The position numbers and the translations under genes are program-made. The notes beneath the pieces were generated by a model. It saw only the letters and a program-made list of their open reading frames with translations. It had not been told where the DNA came from and searched no databases. DNA of 64,000 nucleotides from Lineus longissimus (lineage: Eukaryota > Nemertea > Pilidiophora > Heteronemertea > Lineidae): assembly GCF_910592395.1 (NCBI RefSeq), contig NC_088320.1:7934001-7998000 (forward strand). Reading direction: 5' to 3'. Positions 23,216 to 36,502 of this stretch are shown piece by piece (positions within the stretch are counted from its first letter, which is position 1; each line of letters opens with the position of its first letter).

Positions 23216-25844
23216 AAGCGAGCATAACCCCTCAGCCTATTAAGGTTGAAGGTGAGATAATGGTGAAGTTGGCTGAGTGGAGTGGCTAGTTTGCATATGG
23301 AAATTAAAATTGTGGAAACCTATTTTGAGGATGTGAGCGTGGCGGCCATATTGATTTTCGAATCGCGCTGATTTTTGAAAGGAACCTTCCCCTTACAAAA
23401 CTGCATTAGGCCTACACTCACTAAAAATTGATTCCATCCTCCAAGCCGTTCTCCTCGAAATTGATGGAAACCGATTTAAAGCACGTTGCCCTGGTGACCA
23501 TATTGAGAATCAGAACGAGCCTGTTTTCGAAAGGAACCTCGCTCTAGTCACCCCCAACGTACATACCAGAAATGAATTTGATCGGACAAACGGTTCGCCT
23601 CGAAATTGACGGAAACCGATTTCAAGCAAGCCGCCCTAGTGGCCATATTGATAATCGGAACGCGCCTGTTTTCAAAAGGAGCCTCGCTCTAGTCACCCTC
23701 AAGGTACATACCAAAAATGAATTTAATCAGACGGTTCTCCTCGAAATTGACGGAAACCGATTTCAAGCACGCCGTCCTGTGAGCATATTGACAATCAGAA
23801 CGAGCCGGTTTTCAAAAGACCTTCCTCTAGTCATCCCCAACGCACATACCAAAAAAATCATGATTTTAGCTAGCATAATTCCTGAGATATAGCCGAAAGT
23901 AGTTTTTTGCATGAAGCGCCCCCTGGGGCCAAGTGTAGGTTGAAAACCGTCGAAACTGCCAAAACGCACAATGGTACCATAAGACCTTCAAACCACCCAA
24001 AGATAAAATGCTCAGCATTTATGGTTACGGATATATGTTCCGGAAACCACTGATGGTCAATTTACGCTACTTGACCCCTGTGACCTTGAAAAGTAGGTCA
24101 AATCAAAAACCCGGGTACTATGTGATGTAGTCTCATGAGTACTGTCCTCAGTAAAAATATCATGATTTTAGCTAGCATAATTCATGAGATATAGCAAAAA
24201 GTAGTTTTTTGCATGAAGCGCCCCCTGGGGCCAAGTGTAGGTTGAAAACCGTCAAAACTGCCAAAAGGCACAATAGTAGGGCCTACCATAAGACCTTCAA
24301 ACCACCCAGAGATGAAATGCCCAGCATTTATGGTTACGGATATATGTTCCGGAAACCACTGATGGTCAATTTACGCTGATTGACCGCTGTGACCTTGAAA
24401 AGTAGGTCAAATCGAAAACCCGGGTATTATATGATGTAGTCTCATGAGTACTGTCCTCAGTTAAAATATCATGATTCAAGCTAGCATAATTCATGAGATA
24501 TAGCCAAAAGTAGTTTTTTGCATGAAGCGCCCCCTGGGGCCAAGTGTAGGTCGAAAACCGTCAAAACTGCCAAAAGGCACAATGGTACCATAAGACCTTC
24601 AAACCACCCAGAGATGAAATGCCCAGCATTTATGGTTACGGATATATGTTCCGGAAACCACTGATGGTCAATTTATGCTACTGATGGTCAATTTACGCTA
24701 CTTGACCCCTGTGACCTTGAAAAGTAGGTCAAATCAAAAACCCGGGTATTATGTGATGTAGTCTCATGAGTACTGTCCTCAGTAAAAATATCATGATTCA
24801 AGCTAGCATAATTCATGAGATATAGCCAAAAGTAGTTTTTTGCATGAAGCGCCCCCTGGGGCCAAGTGTAGGTTGAAAACCGTCAAAACTGCCAAAGGCA
24901 CAATGGTACCATAAGACCTTCAAACCACCCAGAGTTGAAATGCCCAGCATTTATGGTTACGGATATATGTTCCGGAAACCACTGATGGTCAATTTACGCT
25001 ACTTGACTCCTGTGACCTTGAAAAGTAGGTCAAATCAAAAACCCGGGTATTATGTGATGTAGTCTCATGAGTACTGTCCTCAGTAAAAATATCATGATTC
25101 AAGCTAGCATAATTCATGAGATATAGCCAAAAGTAGTTTTTTGCATGAAGCGCCCCCTGGGGCCAAGTGTAGGTTGAAAAACGTCAAAACTGCCAAAAGG
25201 CACAATGGTACCATAAGACCTTCAAACCACCCAGAGATGAAATGCCCAGCATTTATGGTTACGGATATATTTTCCGGAAACCACTGATGGTCAATTTACG
25301 CTACTTGACCCCTGTGACCTTGAAAAGTAGGTCAAATCAAAAACCCGGGTATTATGTGATGTAGTCTCATGAGTACTGTCCTCAGTAAAAATATCATGAT
25401 TCTAGCTAGCACAATTCATGAGATATAGCCAAAAGTAGTTTTTTGCATGAAGCGCCCCCTGGGGCCAAGTGTAGGTCGAAAACTGTCAAAACTGCCAAAA
25501 GGCACAATGGTACCATAAGACCTTCAAACCACCCAGAGATGAAATGCCTAGCATTTATGGTTACGGATATATGTTCCGGAAACCACTGATGGTCAATTTA
25601 CGCTACTTGACCCCTGTGACCTTGAAAAGTAGGTCAAATCGAAAACCCGGGTATTATGTGACGTAGTCTCATAAGTACTGTCCTCAGTAAAAATATCCAG
25701 AGATGAAATGGCCAGCATTTATGGTTACGAATATATGCTCCGGAAACGAGATCAACGGACAGACGGACCGACAGACGGACCGACCGCCCGACAGACGGCG
25801 AACGCCTCGACAATACCCCTCTAGCCTTTATGGGCTGAGGGGTA
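23216..25844. mobile_element. F3 element, copy 2 (six tandem units)
   Basis: Same ends and same flanks as copy 1 but with six 305-bp units instead of eleven, because it lacks the 1.5-kb five-unit duplication. The unit order (including the AGGGCCTACC variant unit and the unit with a 21-bp internal duplication near 24.66 kb) matches copy 1. Confidence 0.82.
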
Positions 25845-25864
25845 AAAAGGTTTAGCATACGTAC

Positions 25865-26137
25865 ATGTAGTGAATGTCTTTGTCTTGGCAGGCCCCTCAA
25901 CCCCTCCCAGGACTGTTACAACCCTTGCAGTGTATGCGGTCCCAGCTTGTAAAGCTGCTGTAACTGCCTGAATGGCTGTTTTAGCAGGAGTCAGAGTGTC
26001 AGTGACTGCTCCACCTGCTGTTGGTGTAAAAGTGACCTTGAAGTTGGTGAATGATCCTGTTGTTAGTGTCCATTTCACAGTTACTCCCGTTGTTGTAAAC
26101 GTATCCACTGTTAAATCTGATGTTAGGGCTGGTGGCA
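25865..26137 (-). CDS. FN3 domain exon, type A
   Basis: 273 nt, phase 1-1, TTTGCAG acceptor, GTACGT donor. SFTNF subgroup; it differs from 17384 and 31217 mainly by AVTAALQ for AVTTALQ. The F3 end lies about 20 bases from the donor. Confidence 0.93.
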
Positions 26138-27402
26138 CTGCAAAGATAAAAGACATAAACAGATCAGATACATGTACATAGCCAATTAGCATGCACCCAT
26201 GCTAGGGCTGGTGGCACTGCAAAGATAAAAGACATAAACAGATACATGTACATAGCCATTAGCATGCACCCATGCTAGGGCTGGTGGCACTGCAAAGATA
26301 AAAGACATAAACAGATACATGTACATAGCCATGATATCACATTAGTGGCAATCGGACAAGTAAATGAAGTTATAATGCGTAATAATTGCATTTTTAACCC
26401 TTTGAACACTGAGCTCTGGCTGGTATTTTTGGGTATTTTCAGAGAGAAATTTAAAAAGCTAAGAGGAGGTACATGTAGCTTCATAAAGCAAACTTTACTG
26501 TATTCATCTATTCTCCTGCTTTTACATAGAATATCTAAAAACTTTTCTGACTCTGTTCCCATGGGCAAGGGTCTTTTTCAGCGCCCCTAGGACTCCAAAC
26601 CCCCCCCCCCCCCCACTTGGCACCCGTTTGGAAACAAATAAAATAATATCACTATATTAATAGCTATAATAACTGTAGACTTGGTACATATCTTATTTTC
26701 TTGCTTGTGTTGTGACTAAATCGTCTGAGCGGCAAGAAGACTAGCCACTTACAGAGAAGGTCCTGCTAAGACTTTGGCAGGAAACACTTTAAACTACATA
26801 GTATTTACGACCAGAAACAATTGATTTCCATACACTGTACTTATTTACAATATCGTACTTCAAACTTTCATTTACAAGCAAGCATTACGTCGTCATATCA
26901 TCACACAACTCAGTTCTTATATTCACAACCTCAAACTTCTGTCACAACCGTGATTTACGCACTATAAACCTCAGGCTCAATCACAACAGGATATTCATTC
27001 TCTCAGAATATTCTATGTCCACAACGTAGGACCCTTATTAAATGATGAGTGAACGAAGTGTTCACACAGAGAAATTTGTCTCAAAGAGGTGCAGCGCTAT
27101 AACTTACACAACTGAGAAGACGAAACCCAAAGTCAGTGCAGCGCTATAACTTACACATTCTAAGGAGGATAGATGAGTACAGCGCCATAACTTAAACTCG
27201 GAAGAGAGAGTTGAGTGCACAGCTCGAGGCTTGCCACACTCCAGAATCTAACTGAAAACACCAGTTTGTATACACGTCCAACAGTGTAAGAACACAATAA
27301 AATCAATACGAAGGGAGTGAACATCTCAAGTAGTGATCAATATCATTATCTGAAGTCCAAGGAAAAAATTGGTGATGACCTAGTCATCAAAAAGGCAAAA
27401 AA
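26138..27402 (-). repeat. Two decoy acceptor units and intron module
   Basis: Decoys lie near 26203 and 26278; the first is 79 bases from the true acceptor (out of frame). The module has a poly-C run near 26600 and no F1 insertion (GAGAAATTTAAAAAGCTAAG near 26445). Confidence 0.85.
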
Positions 27403-30400
27403 TAGCATCGCAAAGCGAGCATAACCCCTCAGCCTATTAAGGTTGAAGGTGAGATAATGGTGAAGTTGGCTGAGTGGAGTGGCTAGTTTGCATATGGAAA
27501 TTAAAATTGTGGAAACCTATTTTGAGGATGTGAGCGTGGCGGCCATATTGATTTTCGAATCGCGCTGATTTTTGAAAGGAACCTTCCCCTTACAAAACTG
27601 CATTAGGCCTACACTCACTAAAAATTGATTCCATCCTCCAAGCCGTTCTCCTCGAAATTGATGGAAACCGATTTAAAGCACGTTGCCCTGGTGACCATAT
27701 TGAGAATCAGAACGAGCCTGTTTTCGAAAGGAACCTCGCTCTAGTCACCCCCAACGTACATACCAAAAATGAATTTGATCGGACAAACGGTTCGCCTCGA
27801 AATTGACGGAAACCGATTTCAAGCAAGCCGCCCTAGTGGCCATATTGATAATCGGAACGCGCCTGTTTTCAAAAGGAGCCTCGCTCTAGTCACCCTCAAG
27901 GTACATACCAAAAATGAATTTAATCAGACGGTTCTCCTCGAAATTGACGGAAACCGATTTCAAGCACGCCGCCCTGTGAGCATATTGACAATCAGAACGA
28001 GCCGGTTTTCAAAAGACCTTCCACTAGTCATCCCCAACGCACATACCAAAAAAATCATGATTTTAGCTAGCATAATTCCTGAGATATAGCCGAAAGTAGT
28101 TTTTTGCATGAAGCGCCCCCTGGGGCCAAGTGTAGGTTGAAAACCGTCGAAACTGCCAAAACGCACAATGGTACCATAAGACCTTCAAACCACCCAAAGA
28201 TAAAATGCTCAGCATTTATGGTTACGGATATATGTTCCGGAAACCACTGATGGTCAATTTACGCTACTTGACCCCTGTGACCTTGAAAAGTAGGTCAAAT
28301 CAAAAACCCGGGTACTATGTGATGTAGTCTCATGAGTACTGTCCTCAGTAAAAATATCATGATTTTAGCTAGCATAATTCATGAGATATAGCAAAAAGTA
28401 GTTTTTTGCATGAAGCGCCCCCTGGGGCCAAGTGTAGGTTGAAAACCATCAAAACTGCCAAAAGGCACAATGGTAGGGCCTACCATAAGACCTTCAAACC
28501 ACCCAGAGATGAAATGCCCAGCATTTATGGTTACGGATATATGTTCCGGAAACCACTGATGGTCAATTTACGCTAATTGACCGCTGTGACCTTGAAAAGT
28601 AGGTCAAATCGAAAACCCGGGTATTATATGATGTAGTCTCATGAGTACTGTCCTCAGTTAAAATATCATGATTCAAGCTAGCATAATTCATGAGATATAG
28701 CCAAAAGTAGTTTTTTGCATGAAGCGCCCCCTGGGGCCAAGTGTAGGTCGAAAACCGTCAAAACTGCCAAAAGGCACAATGGTACCATAAGACCTTCAAA
28801 CCACCCAGAGATGAAATGCCCAGCATTTATGGTTACGGATATATGTTCCGGAAACCACTGATGGTCAATTTATGCTACTGATGGTCAATTTACGCTACTT
28901 GACCCCTGTGACCTTGAAAAGTAGGTCAAATCAAAAACCCGGGTATTATGTGATGTAGTCTCATGAGTACTGTCCTCAGTAAAAATATCATGATTCAAGC
29001 TAGCATAATTCATGAGATATAGCCAAAAGTAGTTTTTTGCATGAAGCGCCCCCTGGGGCCAAGTGTAGGTTGAAAACCGTCAAAACTGCCAAAAGGTACA
29101 ATGGTACCATAAGACCTTCAAACCACCCAGAGTTGAAATGCCCAGCATTTATGGTTACGGATATATGTTCCGGAAACCACTGATGGTCAATTTACGCTAC
29201 TTGACCCCTGTGACCTTGAAAAGTAGGTCAAATCGAAAACCCGGGTATTATGTGATGTAGTCTCATGAGTACTGTCCTCAGTAAAAATATCATGATTCAA
29301 GCTAGCATAATTCATGAGATATAGCCAAAAGTAGTTTTTTGCATGAAGCGCCCCCTGGGGCCAAGTGTAGGTTGAAAACCGTCAAAACTGCCAAAAGGCA
29401 CAATGGTACCATAAGACCTTCAAACCACCCAGAGATGAAATGCCCAGCATTTATGGTTACGGATATATTTTCCGGAAACCACTGATGGTCAATTTACGCT
29501 ACTTGACCCCTGTGACCTTGAAAAGTAGGTCAAATCAAAAACCCGGGTATTATGTGATGTAGTCTCATGAGTACTGTCCTCAGTAAAAATATCATGATTC
29601 TAGCTAGCACAATTCATGAGATATAGCCAAAAGTAGTTTTTTGCATGAAGCGCCCCCTGGGGCCAAGTGTAGGTCGAAAACTGTCAAAACTGCCAAAAGG
29701 CACAATGGTACCATAAGACCTTCAAACCACCCAGAGATGAAATGCCTAGCATTTATGGTTACGGATATATGTTCCGGAAACCACTGATGGTCAATTTACG
29801 CTACTTGACCCCTGTGACCTTGAAAAGTAGGTCAAATCAAAAACCCGTGTATAATGTGACGTAGTCTCATGAGTACTGTCCTCAGTAAAAATATCCAGAG
29901 ATGAAATGGCCAGGGCCATTGTGCTCACCTCATGTGGAGGAAAGATGGATAAAGAGCATGGTATTGTGTCATGTAGTGTTAGGTTTGATGTAGGTCCAAG
30001 CAATTACAATTTCCCCAAAATGGCCAATTTACAGTACATTCGACCTCTGTGACCTTGAAAAGTAGGTCAAATCAAAGAAGACCCGGGTGACACATTGAAT
30101 GGTTGTTAGAATTAGATTTACCTATGATATAAAATTGGTGCCAATCGGGCAAGTCATTACTGGGAATAATGGCATTTTGAAGAATTTAGGATTTAGCCCC
30201 CTCCCTGGAGGCCAAACGGCAAATCAGATCGCACCAAACTTCGGTACCTGAGATCACCTGACCAAGGGGTACATGTGTACTTAATTTGTGATCAATAGTC
30301 ATTGCAGTTAAGAAACGTGCCATAGTTACGGCCTGACAGCGAATTTACGCCATTTGACCTTTGTGACCTTGACAAGAAGGTCAAATTAAAAACATGTGTG

Positions 30401-30962
30401 ACATATACTGTATGGTGGTTAGATGTACCCATGATATCAAATTGGTGGCAATCGGGCAAGAAGTTAAGGAATAATCACATTTTTAAGGTTTTTGGATTTT
30501 GCCCCCTGGTGGTCAAGTGGTGAATCATATTGGACCAAACTTCGGTCCCTGAGATCACCTGACTAAGGGGTAAATGTGTACCAAATTTGGTATCAATAGT
30601 CATTGCAGTTTAGAAACGTGCCATCGTTACATCCTAACGGCCAATTTACACCATTTGACCTCTGTGACCTTGAAAAGGAGGTCAAATCAAAAACCCGGAG
30701 GATATATGATGCACCTTTGCTAGAAGTACCTACCATATTTTTTTCAAAATTTCCCGACTACTATTAAGGGAGATATTGCATATTTTCACTTTTAACGTTT
30801 GGCCCCCTGGTGGCCAAACCATGAAACAAATCGGATTGAAACTTAGTCTCCAAGGTGTCATTACATAAGGGTACATGTGTACAAAGTTTCAACTCAATAG
30901 CTCTAACAGTTACGAAACGTGCCCTGCTAACGGACGACGGACGACGACGGACGACGACGACG

Positions 30963-31000
<38 letters not shown>

Positions 31001-31196
31001 ACGACGGACGCCACGGTATGGGATAAGCTCACCTCTGCTAAGAGGTGAGCTAATGAAATGGCCAGCATTTATGGTTACGAATATATATGCTCCGGAAACG
31101 AGATCAACGGACAGACGGACCGACAGACGGACGGACCGCCCGACAGACGGCGAACGCCTCGACAATACCCCTCTAGCCTTTATGGGCTGAGGGGTA
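27403..31196. mobile_element. F3 element, copy 3, interrupted by an F2 element
   Basis: Same ends as the other F3 copies, six tandem units, with a full F2 copy (29902-31052) inserted in the last partial unit. After the F2 copy the F3 sequence resumes with ATGAAATGGCCAGCATTTAT and runs to the terminal hairpin. Confidence 0.82.
29902..31052 (+). mobile_element. F2 element, full copy A
   Basis: The start, TGAAATGGCCAGGGCCATTG, forms a hairpin (ATGGCC/GGCCAT), followed by GCTCACCTC. The end is a (GAC)n tract, then CGCCACGGTATGGGATAAGC and a hairpin with arms AGCTCACCTC and GAGGTGAGCT, then AA. GCTCACCTC and GAGGTGAGC are the subterminal inverted repeats. Three internal units of about 300 bp carry TGACCTCTGTGACCTTGAAA. 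It is 1.15 kb and near-identical to the copies at 51487 and 53635. It encodes no protein, so it must be non-autonomous. Confidence 0.8.
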
Positions 31197-31216
31197 AAAA
31201 GGTTTAGCATACGTAC

Positions 31217-31489
31217 ATGTAGTGAATGTCTTTGTCTTGGCAGGCCCCTCAACCCCTCCCAGGACTGTTACAACCCTTGCAGTGTATGCGGTCCCAGCTT
31301 GTAAAGCTGTTGTAACTGCCTGAATGGCTGTTTTAGCAGGAGTCAGAGTGTCAGTGACTGCTCCACCTGCTGTTGGTGTAAAAGTGACCTTGAAGTTGGT
31401 GAATGATCCTGTTGTTAGTGTCCATTTCACAGTTACTCCCGTTGTTGTAAACGTATCCACTGTTAAATCTGATGTTAGGGCTGGTGGCA
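31217..31489 (-). CDS. FN3 domain exon, type A
   Basis: 273 nt, phase 1-1, TTTGCAG acceptor, GTACGT donor. SFTNF subgroup, with a peptide identical by eye to that of 17384. Such identity over long distance means very recent duplication, gene conversion, or collapsed/duplicated assembly. Confidence 0.93.
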
Positions 31490-32755
31490 CTGCAAAGATA
31501 AAAGACATAAACAGATCAGATACATGTACATAGCCAATTAGCATGCACCCATGCTAGGGCTGGTGGCACTGCAAAGATAAAAGACATAAACAGATACATG
31601 TACATAGCCATTAGCATGCACCCATGCTAGGGCTGGTGGCACTGCAAAGATAAAAGACATAAACAGATACATGTACATAGCCATGATATCACATTGGTGG
31701 CAATCGGACAAGTAAATGAAGTTATAATGCGTAATAATTGCATTTTTAACCCTTTGAACACTGAGCTCTGGCTGGTATTTTTGGGTATTTTCAAAGAGAA
31801 ATTTAAAAAGCTAAGAGGAGGTACATGTAGCTTCATAAAGCAAACTTTACTGTATTCATCTATTCTCCTGCTTTTACATAGAATATCTAAAAACTTTTCT
31901 AACTCTGTTCCCATGGGCAAGGGTCTTTTTCAGCGCCCCTAGGACTCCAAACCCCCCCCCCCCCCCCACTTGGCACCCGTTTGGAAACAAATAAAATAAT
32001 ATCACTATATTAATAGCTATAATAACTGTAGACTTGGTACATATCTTATTTTCTTGCTTGTGTTGTGACTAAATCGTCTGAGCGGCAAGAAGACTAGCCA
32101 CTTACAGAGAAGGTCCTGCTAAGACTTTGGCAGGAAACACTTTAAACTACCTAGTATTTACGACCAGAAACAATTGATTTCCATACACTGTACTTATTTA
32201 CAATCTCGTACTTCAAACTTTCATTTACAAGCAAGCATTACGTCGTCATATCATCACACAACTCAGTTCTTATATTCACAACCTCAAACTTCTGTCACAA
32301 CCGTGATTTACGCACTATAAACCTCAGGCTCAATCACAACAGGATATTCATTCTCTCAGAATATTCTATGTCCACAACGTAGGACCCTTATTAAATGATG
32401 AGTGAACGAAGTGTTCACACAGAGAAATTTGTCTCAAAGAGGTGCAGCGCTATAACTTACACAACTGAGAAGACGAAACCCAAAGTCAGTGCAGTGCTAT
32501 AACTTACACATTCTAAGGAGGATAGATGAGTACAGCGCCATAACTTAAACTCGGAAGAGAGAGTTGAGTGCACAGCTCGAGGCTTGCCACACTCCAGAAT
32601 CTAACTGAAAACACCAGTTTGTATACACGTCCAACAGTGTAAGAACACAATAAAATCAATACGAAGGGAGTGAACATCTCAAGTAGTGATCAATATCATT
32701 ATCTGAAGTCCAAGGAAAAAATTGGTGATGACCTAGTCATCAAAAAGGCAAAAAA
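31490..32755 (-). repeat. Two decoy acceptor units and intron module
   Basis: Decoys lie near 31556 and 31631, with a poly-C run near 31953. It lacks F1, and the F3 insertion follows. It closely matches 26138-27402. Confidence 0.85.
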
Positions 32756-35092
32756 TAGCATCGCAAAGCGAGCATAACCCCTCAGCCTATTAAGGTTGAA
32801 GGTGAGATAATGGTGAAGTTGGCTGAGTGGAGTGGCTAGTTTGCATATGGAAATTAAAATTGTGGAAACCTATTTTGAGGATGTGAGCGTGGCGGCCATA
32901 TTGATTTTCGAATCGCGCTGATTTTTGAAAGGAACCTTCCCCTTACAAAACTGCATTAGGCCTACACTCACTAAAAATTGATTCCATCCTCCAAGCCGTT
33001 CTCCTCGAAATTGATGGAAACCGATTTAAAGCACGTTGCCCTGGTGACCATATTGAGAATCAGAACGAGCCTGTTTTCGAAAGGAACCTCGCTCTAGTCA
33101 CCCCCAACGTACATACCAAAAATGAATTTGATCGGACAAACGGTTCGCCTCGAAATTGACGGAAACCGATTTCAAGCAAGCCGCCCTAGTGGCCATATTG
33201 ATAATCGGAACGCGCCTGTTTTCAAAAGGAGCCTCGCTCTAGTCACCCTCAAGGTACATACCAAAAATGAATTTAATCAGACGGTTCTCCTCGAAATTGA
33301 CGGAAACCGATTTCAAGCACGCCGCCCTGTGAGCATATTGACAATCAGAACGAGCCGGTTTTCAAAAGACCTTCCTCTAGTCATCCCCAACGCACATACC
33401 AAAAAAATCATGATTTTAGCTAGCATATTTCCTGAGATATAGCCAAAAGTAGTTTTTTGCATGAAGCGCCCCCTGGGGCCAAGTGTAGGTTGAAAACCGT
33501 CGAAACTGCCAAAACGCACAATGGTACCATAAGACCTTCAAACCACCCAAAGATAAAATGCTCAGCATTTATGGTTACGGATATATGTTCCGGAAACCAC
33601 TGATGGTCAATTTACGCTACTTGACCCCTGTGACCTTGAAAAGTAGGTCAAATCAAAAACCCGGGTATTATGTGATGTAGTCTCATGAGTACTGTCCTCA
33701 GTAAAAATATTATGATTTTAGCTAGCATAATTCATGAGATATAGCAAAAAGTAGTTTTTTGCATGAAGCGCCCCCTGGGGCCAAGTGTAGGTTGAAAACC
33801 GTCAAAACTGCCAAAAGGCACAATGGTAGGGCCTACCATAAGACCTTCAAACCACCCAGAGATGAAATGCCCAGCATTTATGGTTACGGATATATGTTCC
33901 GGAAACCACTGATGGTCAATTTACGCTAATTGACCCCTGTGACCTTGAAAAGTAGGTCAAATCGAAAACCCGGGTATTATATGATGTAGTCTCATGAGTA
34001 CTGTCCTCAGTTAAAATATCATGATTCAAGCTAGCATAATTCATGAGATATAGCCAAAAGTAGTTTTTTGCATGAAGCGCCCCCTGGGGCCAAGTGTAGG
34101 TCGAAAACCGTCAAAACTGCCAAAAGGCACAATGGTACCATAAGACCTTCAAACCACCCAGAGATGAAATGCCCAGCATTTATGGTTACGGATATATGTT
34201 CCGGAAACCACTGATGGTCAATTTATGCTACTGATGGTCAATTTACGCTACTTGACCCCTGTGACCTTGAAAAGTAGGTCAAATAAAAACCCGGGTATTA
34301 TGTGATGTAGTCTCATGAGTACTGTCCTCAGTAAAAATATCATGATTCAAGCTAGCATAATTCATGAGATATAGCCAAAAGTAGTTTTTTGCATGAAGCG
34401 CCCCCTGGGGCCAAGTGTAGGTTGAAAACCGTCGAAACTGCCAAAACGCACAATGGTACCATAAGACCTTCAAACCACCCAGAGTTGAAATGCCCAGCAT
34501 TTATGGTTACGGATATATGTTCCGGAAACCACTGATGGTCAATTTACGCTACTTGACCCCTGTGACCTTGAAAAGTAGGTCAAATCAAAAACCCGGGTAT
34601 TATGTGATGTAGTCTCATGAGTACTGTCCTCAGTAAAAATATCATGATTCTAGCTAGCATAATTCATGAGATATAGCCAAAAGTAGTTTTTTGCATGAAG
34701 CGCCCCCTGGGGCCAAGTGTAGGTCGAAAACTGTCAAAACTGCCAAAAGGCACAATGGTACCATAAGACCTTCAAACCACCCAGAGATGAAATGCCTAGC
34801 ATTTATGGTTATGGATATATGTTCCGGAAACCACTGATGGTCAATTTACGCTACTTGACCCCTGTGACCTTGAAAAGTAGGTCAAATCAAATACCTGGGT
34901 ATTATGTGACGTAGTCTCATGAGTACTGTCCTCAGTAAAAATATCCAGAGATGAAATGGCCAGCATTTATGGTTACGAATATATGCTCCGGAAACGAGAT
35001 CAACGGACAGACGGACCGACAGACGGACGGACCGCCCGACAGACGGCGAACGCCTCGACAATACCCCTCTAGCCTTTATGGGCTGAGGGGTA
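32756..35092. mobile_element. F3 element, copy 4 (five tandem units)
   Basis: Standard F3 ends, five units. Compared with copies 2 and 3, one unit (the one with GATTCAAGC followed by TTTTCCGG in the others) is missing, consistent with unequal recombination between adjacent units. Confidence 0.82.
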
Positions 35093-35112
35093 AAAAGGTT
35101 TAGCATACGTAC

Positions 35113-35385
35113 ATGTAGTGAATGTCTTTGTCTTGGCAGGCCCCTCAACCCCTCCCAGGACTGTTACAACCCTTGCAGTGTATGCGGTCCCAGCTTGTAA
35201 AGCTATTGTAACTGCCTGAATGGCTGTTTTAGCAGGAGTCAGAGTGTCAGTGACTGATCCACCTGCTGTTGGTGTAAAAGTGACCTTGAAGTTGGTGAAT
35301 GATCCTGTTGTTAGTGTCCATTTCACAGTTACTCCCGTTGTTGTAAACGTATCCACTGTTAAATCTGATGTTAGGGCTGGTGGCA
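35113..35385 (-). CDS. FN3 domain exon, type A
   Basis: 273 nt, phase 1-1, TTTGCAG acceptor, GTACGT donor. SFTNF subgroup with GGSVTDT and AVTIALQ. The AVTIALQ change is shared only with 36503, so these two are sister copies. Its upstream intron is chimeric: 52 bases above the acceptor the decoy region is cut off and joins the F3 array. Confidence 0.92.
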
Positions 35386-35437
35386 CTGCAAAGATAAAAG
35401 ACATAAACAGATCAGATACATGTACATAGCCAATTAG

Positions 35438-36483
35438 ATATAGCCAAAAGTAGTTTTTTGCATGAAGCGCCCCCTGGGGCCAAGTGTAGGTCAAAAACCG
35501 TCAAAACTGCCAAAAGGCACAATGGTACCATAAGACCTTCAAACCACCCAGAGATGAAATGCCCAGCATTTATGGTTACGGATATATGTTCCGGAAACCA
35601 CTGATGGTCAATTTATGCTACTGATGGTCAATTTACGCTACTTGACCCCTGTGACCTTGAAAAGTAGGTCAAATAAAAACCCGGGTATAATGTGATTTAG
35701 TCTCATGAGTACTGTCCTCAGTAAAAATATCATGATTCAAGCTAGCATAATTCATGAGATATAGCCAAAAGTAGTTTTTTGCATGAAGCGCCCCCTGGGG
35801 CCAAGTGTAGGTTGAAAACCGTCAAAACTGCCAAAACGCACAATGGTACCATAAGACCTTCAAACCACCCAGAGTTGAAATGCCCAGCATTTATGGTTAC
35901 GGATATATGTTCCGGAAACCACTGATGGTCAATTTACGCTACTTGACCCCTGTGACCTTGAAAAGTAGGTCAAATCAAAAACCCGGGTATTATGTGATGT
36001 AGTCTCATGAGTACTGTCCTCAGTAAAAATATCATGATTCTAGCTAGCATAATTCATGAGATATAGCCAAAAGTAGTTTTTTGCATGAAGCGCCCCCTGG
36101 GGCCAAGTGTAGGTCGAAAACTGTCAAAACTGCCAAAAGGCACAATGGTACCATAAGACCTTCAAACCACCCAGAGATGAAATGCCTAGCATTTATGGTT
36201 ACGGATATATGTTCCGGAAACCACTGATGGTCAATTTACGCTACTTGACCCCTGTGACCTTGAAAAGTAGGTCAAATCAAAAACCTGGGTATTATGTGAC
36301 GTAGTCTCATGAGTACTGTCCTCAGTAAAAATATCCAGAGATGAAATGGCCAGCATTTATGGTTACGAATATATGCTCCGGAAACGAGATCAACGGACAG
36401 ACGGACCGACAGACGGACGGACCGCCCGACAGACGGCGAACGCCTCGACAATACCCCTCTAGCCTTTATGGGCTGAGGGGTAA
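35438..36483. mobile_element. F3 array, left-truncated at a recombination junction
   Basis: At about 35437 the intron sequence TACATAGCCAATTAG joins directly to ATATAGCCAAAAGTAG of an F3 unit. Three units follow and then the normal F3 right end. The left end, the intron module and the decoys are missing. This makes the exon-to-exon distance only 1390 bp. Confidence 0.8.
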
Positions 36484-36502
36484 AAAGGTTTAGCATACGT
36501 AC

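Noticed and set aside
23572-23892. 106-codon plus-strand frame recurring at 27769 and 33122
   Set aside because: It recurs only because the F3 element is duplicated. It translates short repeats (EIDGNRFQA) at the F3 left part and has no independent evidence of coding.
30855-31190. Poly-Asp/poly-Ser/poly-Arg frames
   Set aside because: Translations of the (GAC)n tract in F2; not proteins.
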